In this document: positions 43,821 to 56,765 of the stretch, piece by piece
Layout: each line of letters begins with the position of its first letter
Position numbering within the stretch: the first letter of the stretch is position 1
Origin: Choristoneura fumiferana
Taxonomy: Eukaryota; Arthropoda; Insecta; Lepidoptera; Tortricidae
Assembly (NCBI RefSeq): GCF_025370935.1
Contig: NC_133485.1
Location: 10,573,814 to 10,637,813, forward strand
Reading direction: 5' to 3'
DNA length: 64,000 bases
Notes under the pieces: generated by a model
Told to the model about the DNA's origin: nothing
What the model saw: only the letters and a program-made list of their open reading frames with translations
Database searches by the model: none
Translations under genes and position numbers: made by a program

Positions 43821-43988
43821 CATATTAAATATATTAACCCGGATAACTCACGTCAAGGCGAAGATGAAGACGACGAGGACACACGACGAAGACGAACGAA
43901 GACGACGAAGGGCTACGGATTAGCCCGAAACATGTCGAGCTAAACTCGATCTAAGACGTGAGTTATCCGGGTCAATATATTTAATATG
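43821..43988. repeat. Hairpin with 33-nt arms and a GACGAAGA loop
   Basis: CATATTAAATATATTAACCC... at 43821-43853 pairs with 43956-43988 at 32 of 33 positions. The loop holds GAAGACGACGA-type repeats (43858-43910) and GGGCTACGGATTAGCCCG, itself a small palindrome. Confidence 0.7.
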
Positions 43989-44184
43989 ATTATGTGTCTT
44001 AGCTAAATTATGAACAACCTGTATTTCGAATAAAGAACACTTTTGTAGATGACATTTCATTAATTTCATAGGTACCTAAATGTAATAGGTTGCCGTACGG
44101 GTCGACTTATTCGCAGTTAGGTAGGTCGTTGCGAAACTTTCGGCTTCAAATATTTTTTTATCATCTCTGGTATACCTACCTACT

Positions 44185-44290
44185 AAGGCCTGGACGAGTT
44201 CAGTGCAGATTGAGAATTTCGCACACGTACTTTTGAATTGCTTCTCAGCTATATAGGTACAGGTTTCATTACGATGTTTTAAGGTGTTTT
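44185..44290 (-). mobile_element. Diverged SINE fragment
   Basis: CAGTGCAGATTGAGAATTTC, TTTTGAATTGCTTCTCAGC and TTTCATTACGATGTTTT parallel the minus-strand SINE at 28018-28090. Decayed. Confidence 0.45.
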
Positions 44291-44578
44291 TGTTGTTTAT
44301 CTTGTTTTTTTTTTACTTGCAATGTTCGTGTGCAGCAAAGTTGTGTTTAAATTTTGTAAGTCGAATTTCAAATACCTACTTCTATAGACTTAAAATTTTG
44401 TAGGCATATAGAGATAGGTACGTTGAATGATAAGGCAGTACAGTCAACAAAAAGCAAAATCAGCAAAATAGCTTGTATGAAAGGTCAAATTTTCAACAAA
44501 AAATATTTTTTCATTGAATTGTAGCGATCCATAAGCATACCTTTTATGCATTTTATCTATAGGTAAACTTTATTGTAA

Positions 44579-44820
44579 ATTGGCCGTTACCCGCGACTCC
44601 GTCCGAGAATTCGGTTATTGCTTATCTCTATCCCGCGGGAACTATGGAATTATCCGGGATAAAAACTATCCTATGTCCTTCCCCGGGACTCAAACTATCT
44701 GTATACCGTATTTCATGGTCATGGCTCATCAGGTCAGTGGTTTAGACGTGCTGAAGTAACAAACAAACAAACAGACTTCGGTACAAGCTTTCGTATTTAT
44801 AATATTATTAGTGGGATAGT
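44579..44820 (+). repeat. 'GGCCGTTACCCGCGACTCCG' repeat
   Basis: Same family as 15945-16175: GGGATAAAAACTATCCTATG, CCCGGGACTCAAACTATCTG, GTAACAAACAAACAAACAGA. Confidence 0.6.
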
Positions 44821-45279
44821 GGGATGAAAAATGTTTTAATAGAAATGTCAAGCTGTGCTCCTCATAGTGATATCATCTGATTGGTAATCGTCCGCGTAAA
44901 ATTTATGTGTTGCAATCTAATTCCTTTGACAATGGAATAAGGTCCGTTTGCGTTGATACGTTAACCGTGTGTTAGACAAGTGTTTAAGGCAATGAATGAG
45001 TAGTTTGAAGGACAGCCTAGGGCGCCCTAGTGACACCGGTCAGACTGGTTAAATGTGTATTATTTGGTTGCGTTGCGGGTACCAGTTCGTCTTATGAAGA
45101 TAAATGAATGGTTAGGGTTTGCTAGTTCAAGAGCAATTATATGAATTTCTAGGGAGATAATGTAGGTACGCTTTCCGGTTGAAAATGAGGCTGACGTTTG
45201 CTCCTCATATATTCTCAAGTATATATATATTCCACATATATTTTGTTTAATTGAATTGGATAAGTCTCTACATACATAC

Positions 45280-45590
45280 CTAGGGTTGCCAGGTAAAGCC
45301 GGGCATGTTTGGCTTGTTACGGACGTGTCCGGTCAAATATTTTCTCGTCCTCGAAGTCCTCGAAACTCGATGATAATTGATTATTTTGTGTAAGATAAGC
45401 TTGTTAGTTATCAGATTAATGGGTGCATGATAAAGTTTAAATAAGTAATTGTTTTTTTTTAATATTGTCCGGCTTTTAGAACATACACGTCCGGCTTTAA
45501 AAAAGGTATGATAAGCTATTAAAAAAGGTATGTCCGGCCAAATTAAGCACCAAGTCCGGCTTTTGTGTTTTTGGACCTGGCAATTTCCAA
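45280..45590. repeat. GTCCGGCTTTT-word repeat
   Basis: CCTAGGGTTGCCAGGTAAAG at the left and TTTGGACCTGGCAATTTCC at the right are partly inverted. GTCCGG occurs five times between them. Confidence 0.4.
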
Positions 45591-46089
45591 TTTCAATTTT
45601 CTGTAAGTACTGCTTACATGTGTTGGTTGGCGTTCAATAAAGAGTAATTGTATAAGTTCCTGGGTAAAATATAGTACATTGTGCATTAAGGGGCGTAAGA
45701 AGGCGATTACTAACGAGCGTCTATTAGAAGGACGATAGGAACTTCGATTTTCGGCCTTGTATTGTATGTAACCCCCTGATTGTCACTTTTCGCGAGTCGT
45801 CTAACATAGATAATGCTAAGAATTGTGTTTAGTTTACGAGTAGAATTCTGGTTCCAACATGCTAAAAAAATATTTACTAAAATTATTGCAAAACAATTGT
45901 ATATAAATTTAAAATATAATAATAACGAAGTTTCTGAAGCGTGGCAAATTTTTATGGGGTAAAATTGGGTTATAGAAGTTTTAAAGATGTAAATAAAACG
46001 TAGGCTGACTTGAAACCTCCTTAGTCTAAAATGACATAGGTACCTACTAACTTTTTAAAACTAAAGTCATAACTCCCTTGGGGAGAAAA

Positions 46090-46385
46090 AATATACGTAA
46101 GGCACTTGTCCCACCGCCGACGATGAGCGAAAAGCGAGTAGAGCGAGTAACTATAAACGAGTGGGTGAGCAGCGAGAAGCGAGTGTAGTTTTGTCGCTGA
46201 CTGTAAGCGAGTGTTCGAGTGCGACGGGCGATTACTGGCTCCACTCGACTCGCTCGTGCGAGACGGCCGCCAAGCTGACATCGCTGAGCGAGTATCTATA
46301 GCTCAGCGAGTTTTATAGCTCTTGTCGCTGCGACAAAAGATGTAAGAGCGAGTTCTCGCCGACAGTGTGAACAGCCAGCGATCAA
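46090..46385. repeat. GCGAGT-rich repeat
   Basis: About a dozen GCGAG(T/C) words (e.g. AGCGAAAAGCGAGTAGAGCG, GCGAGTGTTCGAGTGCGACG) and TCGCCGACAGTGTGAACAGC at the right end. It looks like a degraded dispersed repeat; the frames across it (46021-46281 minus) are by-products. Confidence 0.4.
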
Positions 46386-46686
46386 CTATTAATATACGCG
46401 TCTCTTTTACTCACACATGATCTTATATCTTTTGGTCGTTTCTTGAGCGAGAAAATAGTCGATAGCCAATCGTTTCCTCGCTGGCGGTGAGACAACTGCC
46501 TAGATCCATAGTTCCCGCGGGAACAATTGAGGCCATTGTCCTTTAGTATACAGGCATGGAATAACATCATTGACGAGCAAGTCTGATGAAAAAGTATTAT
46601 AATTAATCCTTAAATAGTTAGATCGTCATTTTTTAAGGAAACAAAAACAAAGCATAACCCTGAAAATTCGAGTACCTACGCATAAA

Positions 46687-46790
46687 GTATTGTCATACAA
46701 ATATCTACTCCGACCGGGGATCTAACCCGTGACCTCAAACTTCATGGTTTCGTTGGTTACATCTTCTGTACAATCTTTCGCGCACCTTAT
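46687..46790 (-). mobile_element. SINE head fragment, second family
   Basis: On the minus strand GAGGTCACGGGTTAGATCCC and CGGTCGGAGTAGATATTTGT match the B-box and start of the body of the SINE at 39113. Confidence 0.5.
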
Positions 46791-46906
46791 TTTAGCTCCT
46801 GCGGTCCACTAGTCAGAAACTACGTATCTACAGGTACTCTCATAAGTACATACAGAATACGTGATAAACAATCTGTTGTATTGTAATACCATAAAACGCA
46901 ATAAAC

Positions 46907-47817
46907 TAGGGGAGACCGGGGACAAAAGTAACAACGGCTTTGTAGAGTTATGCAGTGATCAAAATACCAAATGCAGCCGTCCAGAGCTGGCAAATATCAT
47001 TTCTCTGCTTGTAACCAGGTATCACCCCTATATCTCAACCTCAAGTAAAATTACAGGTCCTAACATGATTTTGCACCCCTGAAGTAAAATTTTAAGATTG
47101 GTCTATTTGGCGCTTATTTATCACAAGGGCGATAAAAAGGAACGTAAAAGGTGATCATCTCGCGAAGCGAGCGCGAGACGAGCGAGCTAAAATCAGAACG
47201 TACGACACCGACGGCATCGCAGCCTTGACTACATATATCAACATGACTACTACTATTTGTAATTCTTTATTACATTGCTTATGGAGTCTTTTAAGTTATT
47301 TTTATGCAAAACATTTAGTTTTTTGCTAAGGACGTATGAAATGAGAAAAACTGGGATGGGTACAAAAGTAGCATAACGTCCGGGCTGGACCAAAAAAACC
47401 TGACAAATTTCATTGAGATCATAAGGTACGCCAAAAATCATTAACTTACACTCAATTCTCCCTCTAAATGTTCACAGGGATCGAGTTAAAATGGCGCTTA
47501 GGATTATGAAGAGCAGAAAGCTTTTTTTTGCAGAAAAAAATAGACATCGTAAATTCCAAACATTAAAGTACCTAAACTTACATGAAACAGAAAGATGTGA
47601 CCATTTTTCAGTCTTCTTTACTTAATTACAAAAAATCTCGAACTCTATTTAGTAAAAATGGACGCATATAACAAAAGACACACTAACATAACACAAAACA
47701 CATGGTAACATAATACAAAAGTAATATATAGCTATATTCATTTGAGCAACTACATAATAGATAGCGAGTGATCGAAGCACAAAATCCCAGTGTTACTTTT
47801 GTCCCCGGTCTCCCCTA
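46907..47817. mobile_element. 911-bp DNA element with perfect 27-bp inverted ends
   Basis: TAGGGGAGACCGGGGACAAA... (46907-46933) is exactly reversed at 47791-47817. The interior has no transposase; a GCGAAGCGAGCGCGAGACGA word sits at 47162. The 2-bp TA at each extreme may be the target site. A related single end lies at 2244-2272. Confidence 0.7.
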
Positions 47818-48109
47818 CTTGTTTCATTAAGGGTGTGCTGTGTTACGATTACGACCACTGTAAACCCATGCCTTAAACGTTCCACAGTACCTTTATCATT
47901 TATCTTCTACCTCATTACACTCGCTTCGTCATTAGTCGAAAATTACTTTAGTTTTATGATAAATTAACTCCATTTTATACTTAGACCGAATAATTAGTAA
48001 TGAACGAACTAATTCTAATGCAGATTACATTTGTACTTCTACATACCTGATAATCATCGATGATACGGCAAAGCCGCGTAACCAACAATGGGTTTACTAA
48101 TGTTTCGGC

Positions 48110-48335
48110 GAATAACGTTTGGCAACCTGTTACATTTCGCAACTTTTCATTTCCCAACTGTTTAATATTTCTGAAACTCTTAATATTTCAGGATTTTTAT
48201 AAAACTAACCTAACCTAACCTAAAGGGTTCTACACGATGACCCTGAAAGAAATCCTGAAATATTTACAGTTTAAGAGTTTGCGAAATGAAAAGTTGCGAA
48301 ATGAAACAGGTTGCCAAACGTTACTTTGCGAAAAG
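48110..48335. repeat. Foldback of TTTCGCAAC/GTTGCGAAA words
   Basis: AACGTTTGGCAACCTGTTAC, TTTCGCAACTTTTCATTTC pair with GAAATGAAAAGTTGCGAAAT, AACAGGTTGCCAAACGTT. CTAACCTAACCTAACCTAAA forms the loop region. Similar words occur at 18885-18990 and 57850-58110. Confidence 0.55.
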
Positions 48336-48567
48336 GCAGTACTCGCCAACAATGGCTAATGCCGCGTATCTAAAGACAAAATTTTACAGGAGAGCTGCGA
48401 AATCTGCTACTTTTGGTAGGTTACGCGGCATTAGAATTTGTTAGTTACCTACGCGGCATTGCATTGCAGTTATCATCGACGATATTAAAAGATCTATATA
48501 TGGTTACTAACCTTGTGTTATTTTATTATATAACGTCAAAAAACAAAAACATGTCAATGACGTATTT

Positions 48568-48802
48568 GGGCCAATCAACTTTTTTACCGACACTAGTCTG
48601 TCCGCAACATTTTTCAAACAATTGCAGATTTTTGTAAGTAACCATGTTTTTTCTGTAATTTAATAGATAGTGTACATGAATACATGCAATCCTTTGTAAG
48701 TTCAACCTATTAAACCGTGAAATACGATTTTTTGGTAGCGCCATAGACAATTTTGGTAACGCAGGAGACGCCTAAAGTGTCGGTAAAATAGTTGATTGAC
48801 CC
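48568..48802. mobile_element. 235-bp MITE with inverted ends and ATTT flanks
   Basis: GGGCCAATCAACTTTTTTAC... at the left and GTAAAATAGTTGATTGACCC at the right. ATTT lies directly outside both ends (48564-48567, 48803-48806). No coding capacity. Confidence 0.65.
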
Positions 48803-51800
48803 ATTTACCAGGATGACAGGTGTCAGGATTGACTTCTTAGCGGCGGACTACTACTTATACTTAGTGTTTATTTCTCCCACGATCTTAGCAAGACCCATAG
48901 TCCTGTCTCCAATATCTCCAGTAATGTCGTTACCGCAAAGGATGCGCTCAAAGATGATCGACGACCTTCCACGACGGGAATCCACCATTATCATAATATT
49001 ATTAACAGCTACCGTAAACCCAATCCCGTGAATCGTGCTAACTCGATGTTCATCAACACAACATTAAGCTGATGCCGGTTTAATAAGTTGTCGGGAAGAC
49101 TTAATGGATGATATAGAGGCAATATTAGCATATTACCTACTATTAATTTATCCGAAGTCTCGCCCACCCATTTGATTGTTGGTGACGATGTAATCGTATT
49201 TTAATTGAGTACACACTAGATGCACTTACGACTTGGCAAGTACAGCGGTATTATTATAAAACAATCAATAAAGCTGGAGTGGGGCTTCGTTTTCTATCAT
49301 TTGGGTTGAGTTAATCATATTTGTTTAATAACTGAGTACTGTCCTATCTCTAGCTAACATTATTTATTTCTCTCAGGATCTTAAATGGGATTTGGTGCGT
49401 TTTATTGTAGTTTTATGTTATTCGCATTATGATGACAACTCTACAGTGGAATGTATTGATTAAATAGTTGGCCGGTAGGTATTGTTTGTAATCTCATAAT
49501 AATCAATGTCAAACAGAGCTAGCCAACCTTGGCTAATGATCGCTTTGAGAGTTTGCTTAATACAGTTAGCCCGGCCTGCAACTCGGAAATATTTGCAAAT
49601 ATTAGCCGAAACACTTCGAACGAGCTCCCGTGCAGATTCCTATCAATGACCGCACTAGTATCACTGGGGACTTTATTAAACTAAGACAAATAATTGTCTT
49701 GTTTAAAAACATAATAGGGTGAAAAGAACTTGTAAGTACCTTCTCAATGTTTCGAAATACCAGTCAGTTTTAACTGCCTTAAGTAAGTATAATTATTGCG
49801 CCGTATGTGCTGGTTTATATTAAAGCTACCTGAAACCTCAAACTCACGCGTCATTAATATCTCCAGATCAATATTTGACTGATTAATTGTCGAAGTTTGT
49901 TGGCGAATACACCGCTTTGTCAAAGCACGCGTCGATTGAACCGAATGATGCCACTTTGTTTTTATAAGTCCTTATCTCAATAAGAATAGGCGTTCGGTCT
50001 AGTAAGCCGCGGAAATCTTATATTTATCAAACAGCGAACGTCAAATACACGGTGTTTGCTCTTCAAAGATTGTCACGCGCCATTACATATGAACGGTCTA
50101 GACGAGTGAACTTCTTTTATTTCGGTGGATGTCTGCGTAGGTAGCGGCTCGAGCGCGGGCTTTTATAATAGGTAGTTTGTCATCACCTAAGTCAAGCGCT
50201 CACGGTATAGCAACCACTCAACTCGAGAGTACTTATCTCGAAATATTTTTTGTGCCACGACTGCTTGGAAGTACCTACAAATTCGGAATTTTAATATACG
50301 GCTTCCCGAACTTGTTATTCAGTTCGTTCGTTTTAATAGCTATTCGCACCTTCGTACGTGTTAATAAGCGTATACCTGTAATTACGGATAACGGCTAATT
50401 ATTTTTCGCGGTGCGATGTCAATGGAAATCCAATACTGCTTATCGGATCAGAATTATTACGTACGCAGTAATGTGATGTTGGGTGTCTTCGATTTGGAGC
50501 TGGGACATTAAAGTTGCAGTAAAATTGAATAGGTTATAAAGTTTATCGAAATTCGCGCGGCGGTATTAAAAACACCAGTGCCATCTCTTGGCCTTTACTT
50601 CTTATAAACTGTGTAATAACCGACCAATAATACTAAACGACGTACATAATTAACTACCAAGTCACAGCGTGAATCAAAAATAATTCCATTCCTCATTTTA
50701 CATTGTACCTATCTGCCTAACTCTGTTAGTTTCTGTGATAATTTGTGGCATGTCACAAAGAAGATACCATTGAATCTCACTTCTTGCTGACCCAGATGTA
50801 AGGTTCACCCGCTTTCGTGATACGGGCCTGTTCAATCAATCAATCATATTACAAATGGACATTGATTGCACGTAAGCAACCGCGGTTTCTTGCGTCTGAA
50901 GTAATTAGAATCAATCAGAGAACGGACATCTAATTACTATTGATTAGTTGCCGATTATGATCTGGCTATGTTTTGTTAATTTCATCAATTAATTTGTGTC
51001 TTGGTCGCTTAGAAATGATTTAAATGATACAATCATACAATGTACTTTCAAGCACACACACAATCAATTCCGGAGAACGGTCAATGTGGTCAAATAATTA
51101 GCTACATACTTATCAAACACTGTATAGCCTCTTTAATATGCTCTAGTTCAAATAATTTCGAGATTTGTGCCTGGAGTCTGTCAGATAAATTAAATTCAGG
51201 CTATGGTGCCTACAAGACAGCTTACCTATAAATATCGTGCTCTCGTATACTTACAATTCATAGTATGTATAATTAAGAATGATAATAATACTAATAACTA
51301 AGTTAAGTCTTCGGGATTACAGTAATATATCTAGACGGAAGTAGATCAGTAAGACAGAGTAACTCTAAAAATTGATTAATGCTATAATATAAATAAATAA
51401 TATCTACGTCAGACTGCCTTCCCAAAAGTACGATGACCGTAAACATTTTAAAAGATATCAATTCATACAAATAATTATTTTTTTGTGACTTGATTGATTA
51501 CATAAGTTTTCCTAAACGCTTCTTCATTGACGCACGTCATTTAAAAGTGCTTCCGTTAATAAAAAACCTTATTCAATAAAAGCGATCGTTCGACTGACAC
51601 GCCACAAATTTCCTATTCTTCACAACCACCTGTTTCGCCTGTGCTAACAATCTATTGGAATATCAAATATTTAATTGACTTCTGTCAGATGATAGAGGCA
51701 TGTAAAGACGTTACCGTGTGAACGTCAGTCTCATCGTGACGTATGTTTGAATGGGGGCACGTCAATTGTCAATCTGCTGCTGTTAGGCTCACGGACCGAG

Positions 51801-54800
51801 GTTCCCATGGCTGGTACCCGCCGAGAGCATTTCGCGCGGGCCCGAGATGTTGCGAAGAGTAACGACATTGTACCTAAAGCCGTGGAACAACAAACAAAGT
51901 TGCACTGAAATGAAGATCAATTGTTTTATCAGCTACGGCAATGGATAAATCAGGACGCAATTGCACACGCATTATACGTACTAGGTACTTAATATGCGGT
52001 TGCACTAGTTACTTAAAGTACTAAAAGCATTTAAAACCCTGTGCAATAAATGCTGAGATCGAAATAGTTGAAATCACCATTACAACGGATATTCGAATAA
52101 TTTATTAACACCCCTGAAACAGGTTTTAATTTGGAACCAATAAAATGTACCTAAGACGATGTAGCTTTTGGTGTTCCAAGTTGGTCGAAACTCCGTACGA
52201 TTTTTGTAAAGTACAACATGTATAACCATCTTTGTGTTAAGTTATTTACCTTTAACATGAAATGAGAGTGGACATCTCAATTGCGTTTGCTGATCAGCAA
52301 ATGTCAGCAATTGAGGTAGTTGTCGTAAAAGGTAAAACGTTCTAAATTCGGTTGCAAATTAACGTCACTTGACATTTATTACGCTGTATCGTTTTTGCCC
52401 TGATCTTGTTATATTTCACTTTATTGGTGTCAGACTTTTTATGACTTCGTGGATTACCTGTCCCGTGACAAGTTTTTTGTCTTGCTCGCCATAAAATCTT
52501 TAGATCAATAAGAGAATATTCACAAACGGAGCGACTACAAAAGTTTCAAGCCCGTTTAAAACATCAAGAAAAATCATCCAAGTTGCATTACATTGCGCAG
52601 CGTTCGATTATCCTTTCAAAGTCGTTCGCTTTACAACCTCACAATGTAAAGTGTAAATATGTTCTGTTTGATCAAGTTCATGGCAGTAATCCGAGATAAC
52701 CTTGGTCAGTATTTTTACCTTCATTTTTTTATTGACCAAAACAAAACCAGCATATCCCTAATTTTGTTGATAGCCTTCCTCTTAAGTATAGCGTTCAGAG
52801 TAAAAACTTTACAACTGTTAAACAAACTTTCAACATTTATCCGTAATTTCACGTTTATTGACACTTGCGTTCTTTATGCTTGTTAACGTTTTTCCTTCGG
52901 CTCATAATTAAATTTGTATTGAGGAAATCTGATATGAAAATAAATGCATTTACTTACAGATCAGTTTAGTACTGTCATTAGCCAGTAGGTGTCTATTATA
53001 TATTTATCTTGTCTTCAATGAAGCCCGAACCTCGTAAATTTGTCGGGATGAAAAATACGTAGCTGTGTCATCATCATATTATAGTGGCTCAAACGGTTTA
53101 TCGATTCAAGATAAAGTTTACACTTTGAAGGACTTATTTGTATTTTATAAGGTCTCTGATTAAGGTATCTGCTGGGGTATTTACGATCTGGTAATTAATG
53201 CTGAACTTTATATTTGTTAAAATATAGATGAAACCTTCGTAAATACCAAATACATGTTATTGAAAAAAAAAAGCGTTTGTTTCTTCAACTTTACCTAATG
53301 ATTGAGACTCACTACGTAAAAATACATTAACTTGAAAAAATATATATTTTAATTTGTAGACACCTTTTACTTAAATTTTATTACTAAAAATTCGACCCCT
53401 TAAATCATCCCAAAAATATATCCACAGATCAATTACATGTTTATTTATACTCGGAAGATTAAATTTAATAAAAAAAACCGTAGGTGTGGCATGTGAAACA
53501 ACGTGTCCGCGATCCCTTTCTACGCTTTTTGTGACATATCTAGTAAGTATTTAATGTTCACAGCGCATGACTCGCAAGTTGATTTTGAGCACACGCGTCT
53601 AAGTTACGATTTCTCGGTAAACTTTGAACGCTACAGGTTTTTTGCCTGTAACGTTAGTGGTGTGAGTTTTGTCAAAATTCTACTGGACAATGACCATCGT
53701 TAGTCGCGGACGGAGCTGTAACGAGCATGCCCCGGTGACCTGAGGGTTTTAGTATTTTTTGTTAATGCTATAAAGACTTAACATTATCCCGGAACTGGTG
53801 TGGCTAGCCTCGTCTAACGACATACTTGTAGGTACTTTGCATTTTGACTCGCAGATATGTACTTACAATGCTTACCACCTTAGCATTATTTAGGACTTAA
53901 AGACATTGTGATTTGTGAAGCAATGCTCTCCTTCACGGTGGGCGATAATACTTAGTTATCGATAGGATTGTATTTACTGTACCCAGCTCATAATAAGATT
54001 TATGTTGAATCTATTAAGCAGATATTGTAAACGTTCGAAATATTATAGCAACGGCACGTCTCTGGTAGTCGATTTTAGGGCTTTGTAGTCCGAACAAGGA
54101 ACGCTAATAGTTTCGCCACATCCGTTCGTCGTCTGCGGCTCAGGTTATAGACTGTTAGTACTAGAAAGTTGTAATTCTGCATTAAAATCATTGACAAAGA
54201 AGTAAAACAAAAAAAATCTTCCTTCTGCTTCGTAGGTTTTACGAGTTGAAGAGTAAGATTAGTCGATCTTATGATTGCATTTATTAATATGCCCCATGTT
54301 AGTACGGAATCCTTCACTTCACGCGGGCCAATACGAACTTGGCTGTTTTTAGTACGAACGCTGCTTCGTGTTCTCAAATAGGGGATTGTAGTCTGGACGG
54401 CCTTTGATTTTTATCTAAAACCTAGTTTAGATCTGCAAGTAAAATCGTGTGAGTAGCATATTACATTGCTGCGTTCGCTTGACCACTTCAAACTGGGTCC
54501 CTTTACGACCTCGCAATGTAATACCTATAACATGCACCATTTTTCTTCCAAGTCTAAACTGTGCTTTAAACCATCAAAGTTAGCAGGCGGGAGCGATCGA
54601 AGTATTTTGTTAGTCTTATTCATGAACTTGTGACGGGCAAGTAAATGGATTTAATCTAAATAGTCGCATTATTAAGGCATACCTACTTATTATAGAAATA
54701 ATGCTTAATGGACAAACAAGGACGTTTGGAAATAATTCTACTGTCTTAAAAAACGCAGTTATGTTAAATGCTTCGGACATTAATAATCAAATAACATTGT

Positions 54801-54940
54801 AGATCTGTACAAAAAAACCTTATTCCCCTTAATCAGCGTTATTCTTTTCAGTTGAACTTTTTTTGGAACCGGTGTGGTAGATTTTTCAACATTCATAATA
54901 TTAATAAATAAGACTCTCGTACTTTACAGCCTTTAATAAA
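48803..54940. other. Six kb with no gene recognised
   Basis: Mostly AT-rich, apparently single-copy sequence without the repeat words seen elsewhere. Frames up to 100 codons (54075-54377 minus) show no known content. It may be intron or regulatory DNA of a gene outside the window. Confidence 0.35.
52286..52301. other. Perfect 16-bp palindrome TTTGCTGATCAGCAAA
   Basis: Exact inverted repeat within the otherwise repeat-free stretch 48803-54940. Its halves (TGCTGA) resemble half-sites of Maf/CNC bZIP factors, but the spacing is not that of the standard element. Confidence 0.3.
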
Positions 54941-54941
54941 G

Positions 54942-55010
54942 ATGTATGTATGTAAACTCTTTATTGTGTAAAAGTAAAGAAACAAAATACAATTGACAAA
55001 CTTTGAGACT
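54942..55010 (-). mobile_element. LINE 3' end, minus strand
   Basis: Minus strand: AAAGTTTGTCAATTGTATTT, ACAATAAAGAGTTTACATAC and a CATA tail; closest to the copy at 61650-61772. Confidence 0.6.
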
Positions 55011-55197
55011 TTTTTTCGATGTTTTAGAAAATTAACTTATATTTTGAAACTGTTGGACTTAAACACCTAAACGTTTTTTTATAATATAAATAAGAAGTGT
55101 CGTTGGTAGTTAACGTACACAGTTAAAGTAAGTAGGAAATATATTAGAGAAGTTATCTTATCATAGGACAGGTATTCAAGAGGTTAATAATTTATTA

Positions 55198-55500
55198 GTG
55201 AAATATATATATATAGGTACATTCTGCTACTTTGTAAATTTTATTGGGGTATATTTTAGAAGGAATTTTACTGACACCATTAAATTTGTCGTAAGCTGCG
55301 ACACTCCATTAAATAATATAAAAGTTAAGAATATGTCCATGAAAATAATAGAAGATACTCTATTATCCAGAATTTCTGACCGTGACTTTAGACACCGGGA
55401 AATTTTTCTGAAACTCCTGTTTTCCATAAAAGTTTTTGACTGTTTCAGCGGTTTCAGCAGTACGCAAATGTTCAAACGCATGAAAGAATTTATATCTTAA
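55198..55500 (+). CDS. Unidentified 100-codon open frame
   Basis: No ATG at its beginning (first ATG at 55334). The C-terminal two thirds (IEDTLLSRISDRDFRHREI, FLKLLFSIKVFDCFSGFSST) look protein-like with a basic, helical character, but no family comes to mind. Splice signals are not obvious. It may be a remnant or chance. Confidence 0.2.
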   Translation: MKYIYIGTFCYFVNFIGVYFRRNFTDTIKFVVSCDTPLNNIKVKNMSMKIIEDTLLSRISDRDFRHREIFLKLLFSIKVFDCFSGFSSTQMFKRMKEFIS

Positions 55501-56039
55501 ACATTCTTTTTCAGTAATGTAATTTTAAAAGATGACATTTAGAAAAATCCTGAAAACAGCACGGTTTCGTATAAACAAACGTTGTTATATCAAATGAAAT
55601 TATGATAAATCATGTGATACGAACTTCAAGATAAACATATATTATTATTCGTAGGTTTGTAATTGTTTATGATTTTCATGCAAGAAAGAGTCTATTAAAG
55701 TCATTAAAATCATACCGCAACTATCAGAAACTAATAACAGGGAATCTTATCATTCGATTGATGGATCGATGACGGATCGATGGAGATGATAAATTAGATA
55801 CGCTTTAGTTACGTGTCAATTTTAGCTGTAATTCGTTTGTAACGGGTGCACGCGGGTCTATCCCAGCGAAGGCAAAATCGCGTGGGTCTTTATTCTACAC
55901 CATCTAAGTCTAAGTGATATCCATGCGGCGCACATGCAAAAAAATACCTTCATTGTGCGCGATGAGTCGAAGATAAATGAAAATATGAAAAACTAAAATA
56001 CTGAAATAATTGTAAAACTAAGCTCAGAGTTGCTAGATA

Positions 56040-56435
56040 TTATTATTTATTTATTCAATGAAATTACACAGTATGATAGTAACACTAAAGCACTGTGAAT
56101 TTTAGAGTCTAAGCTATACATACAATAAAAACAAAATAATTAGTAAACAACGTTAATGCACAGATGAAGGCCGTTCATCCATCTTCACGCATAACCTCAA
56201 ACATTCTCAAGCACATCGGTACCAGGAGACGCATTCACCCATCGCAGAGCGCAAACCAGCGGCGACCTGCGGCGGGACACGGTCCGCAAAGCTGGTACAG
56301 CCAACAAGGGGTACTTTGGCTCCCGAAAGGCGTATTTTGACACAGGGGGCACGAACAGACGCACCAGTTGGGACACCAAACCCGGACAGTCCAAGTCTCC
56401 CCGCAGGATGCTACAAGTAACTGACATCATTGCAT
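56040..56435 (-). mobile_element. Possible retroelement 3' part
   Basis: A GC-rich block at 56215-56410 with an open minus-strand frame of 78 codons is followed (minus sense) by AT-rich DNA with TTTATTTATTCAATG-like sequence. That arrangement recalls the end of a LINE ORF plus 3' UTR; the protein is not recognisable. Confidence 0.3.
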
Positions 56436-56499
56436 TATATCACATACTTACATACGTAAAATTGTACCGTTTCTTCCCAATTAAACAATACAGCATCAT

Positions 56500-56592
56500 T
56501 TAGGGATAAGCTCGCCTTTGTTCTCCTCTCTGTGTATTTGTATTTTTTTTATGTGCAATAAAGAGTTTACATACATACATACATACATTTAG
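56500..56592 (+). mobile_element. LINE 3' end with (CATA)n tail
   Basis: AGGGATAAGCTCGCCTTTGT, TGTGCAATAAAGAGTTTACA then CATACATACATACA. Same family as 2994-3197. Confidence 0.7.
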
Positions 56593-56765
56593 GTACAGCC
56601 TTTCCATATCGCATTCTTCATAAAAGAGATTTCTCCCAAAATTTTGTACTCACACATATAATTTAAAAACTATCATAAATAAATAATTTACGAAAATTTG
56701 TGACTATGACAAAAATCTTGAAGTGAGACTACCCTGACCCACGAGCAAGTAGCCCAAGAGGTACC

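Noticed and set aside
46021..46570. Several overlapping minus-strand frames
   Set aside because: They arise from the GCGAGT-rich repeat; low-complexity, repeated words in all frames.
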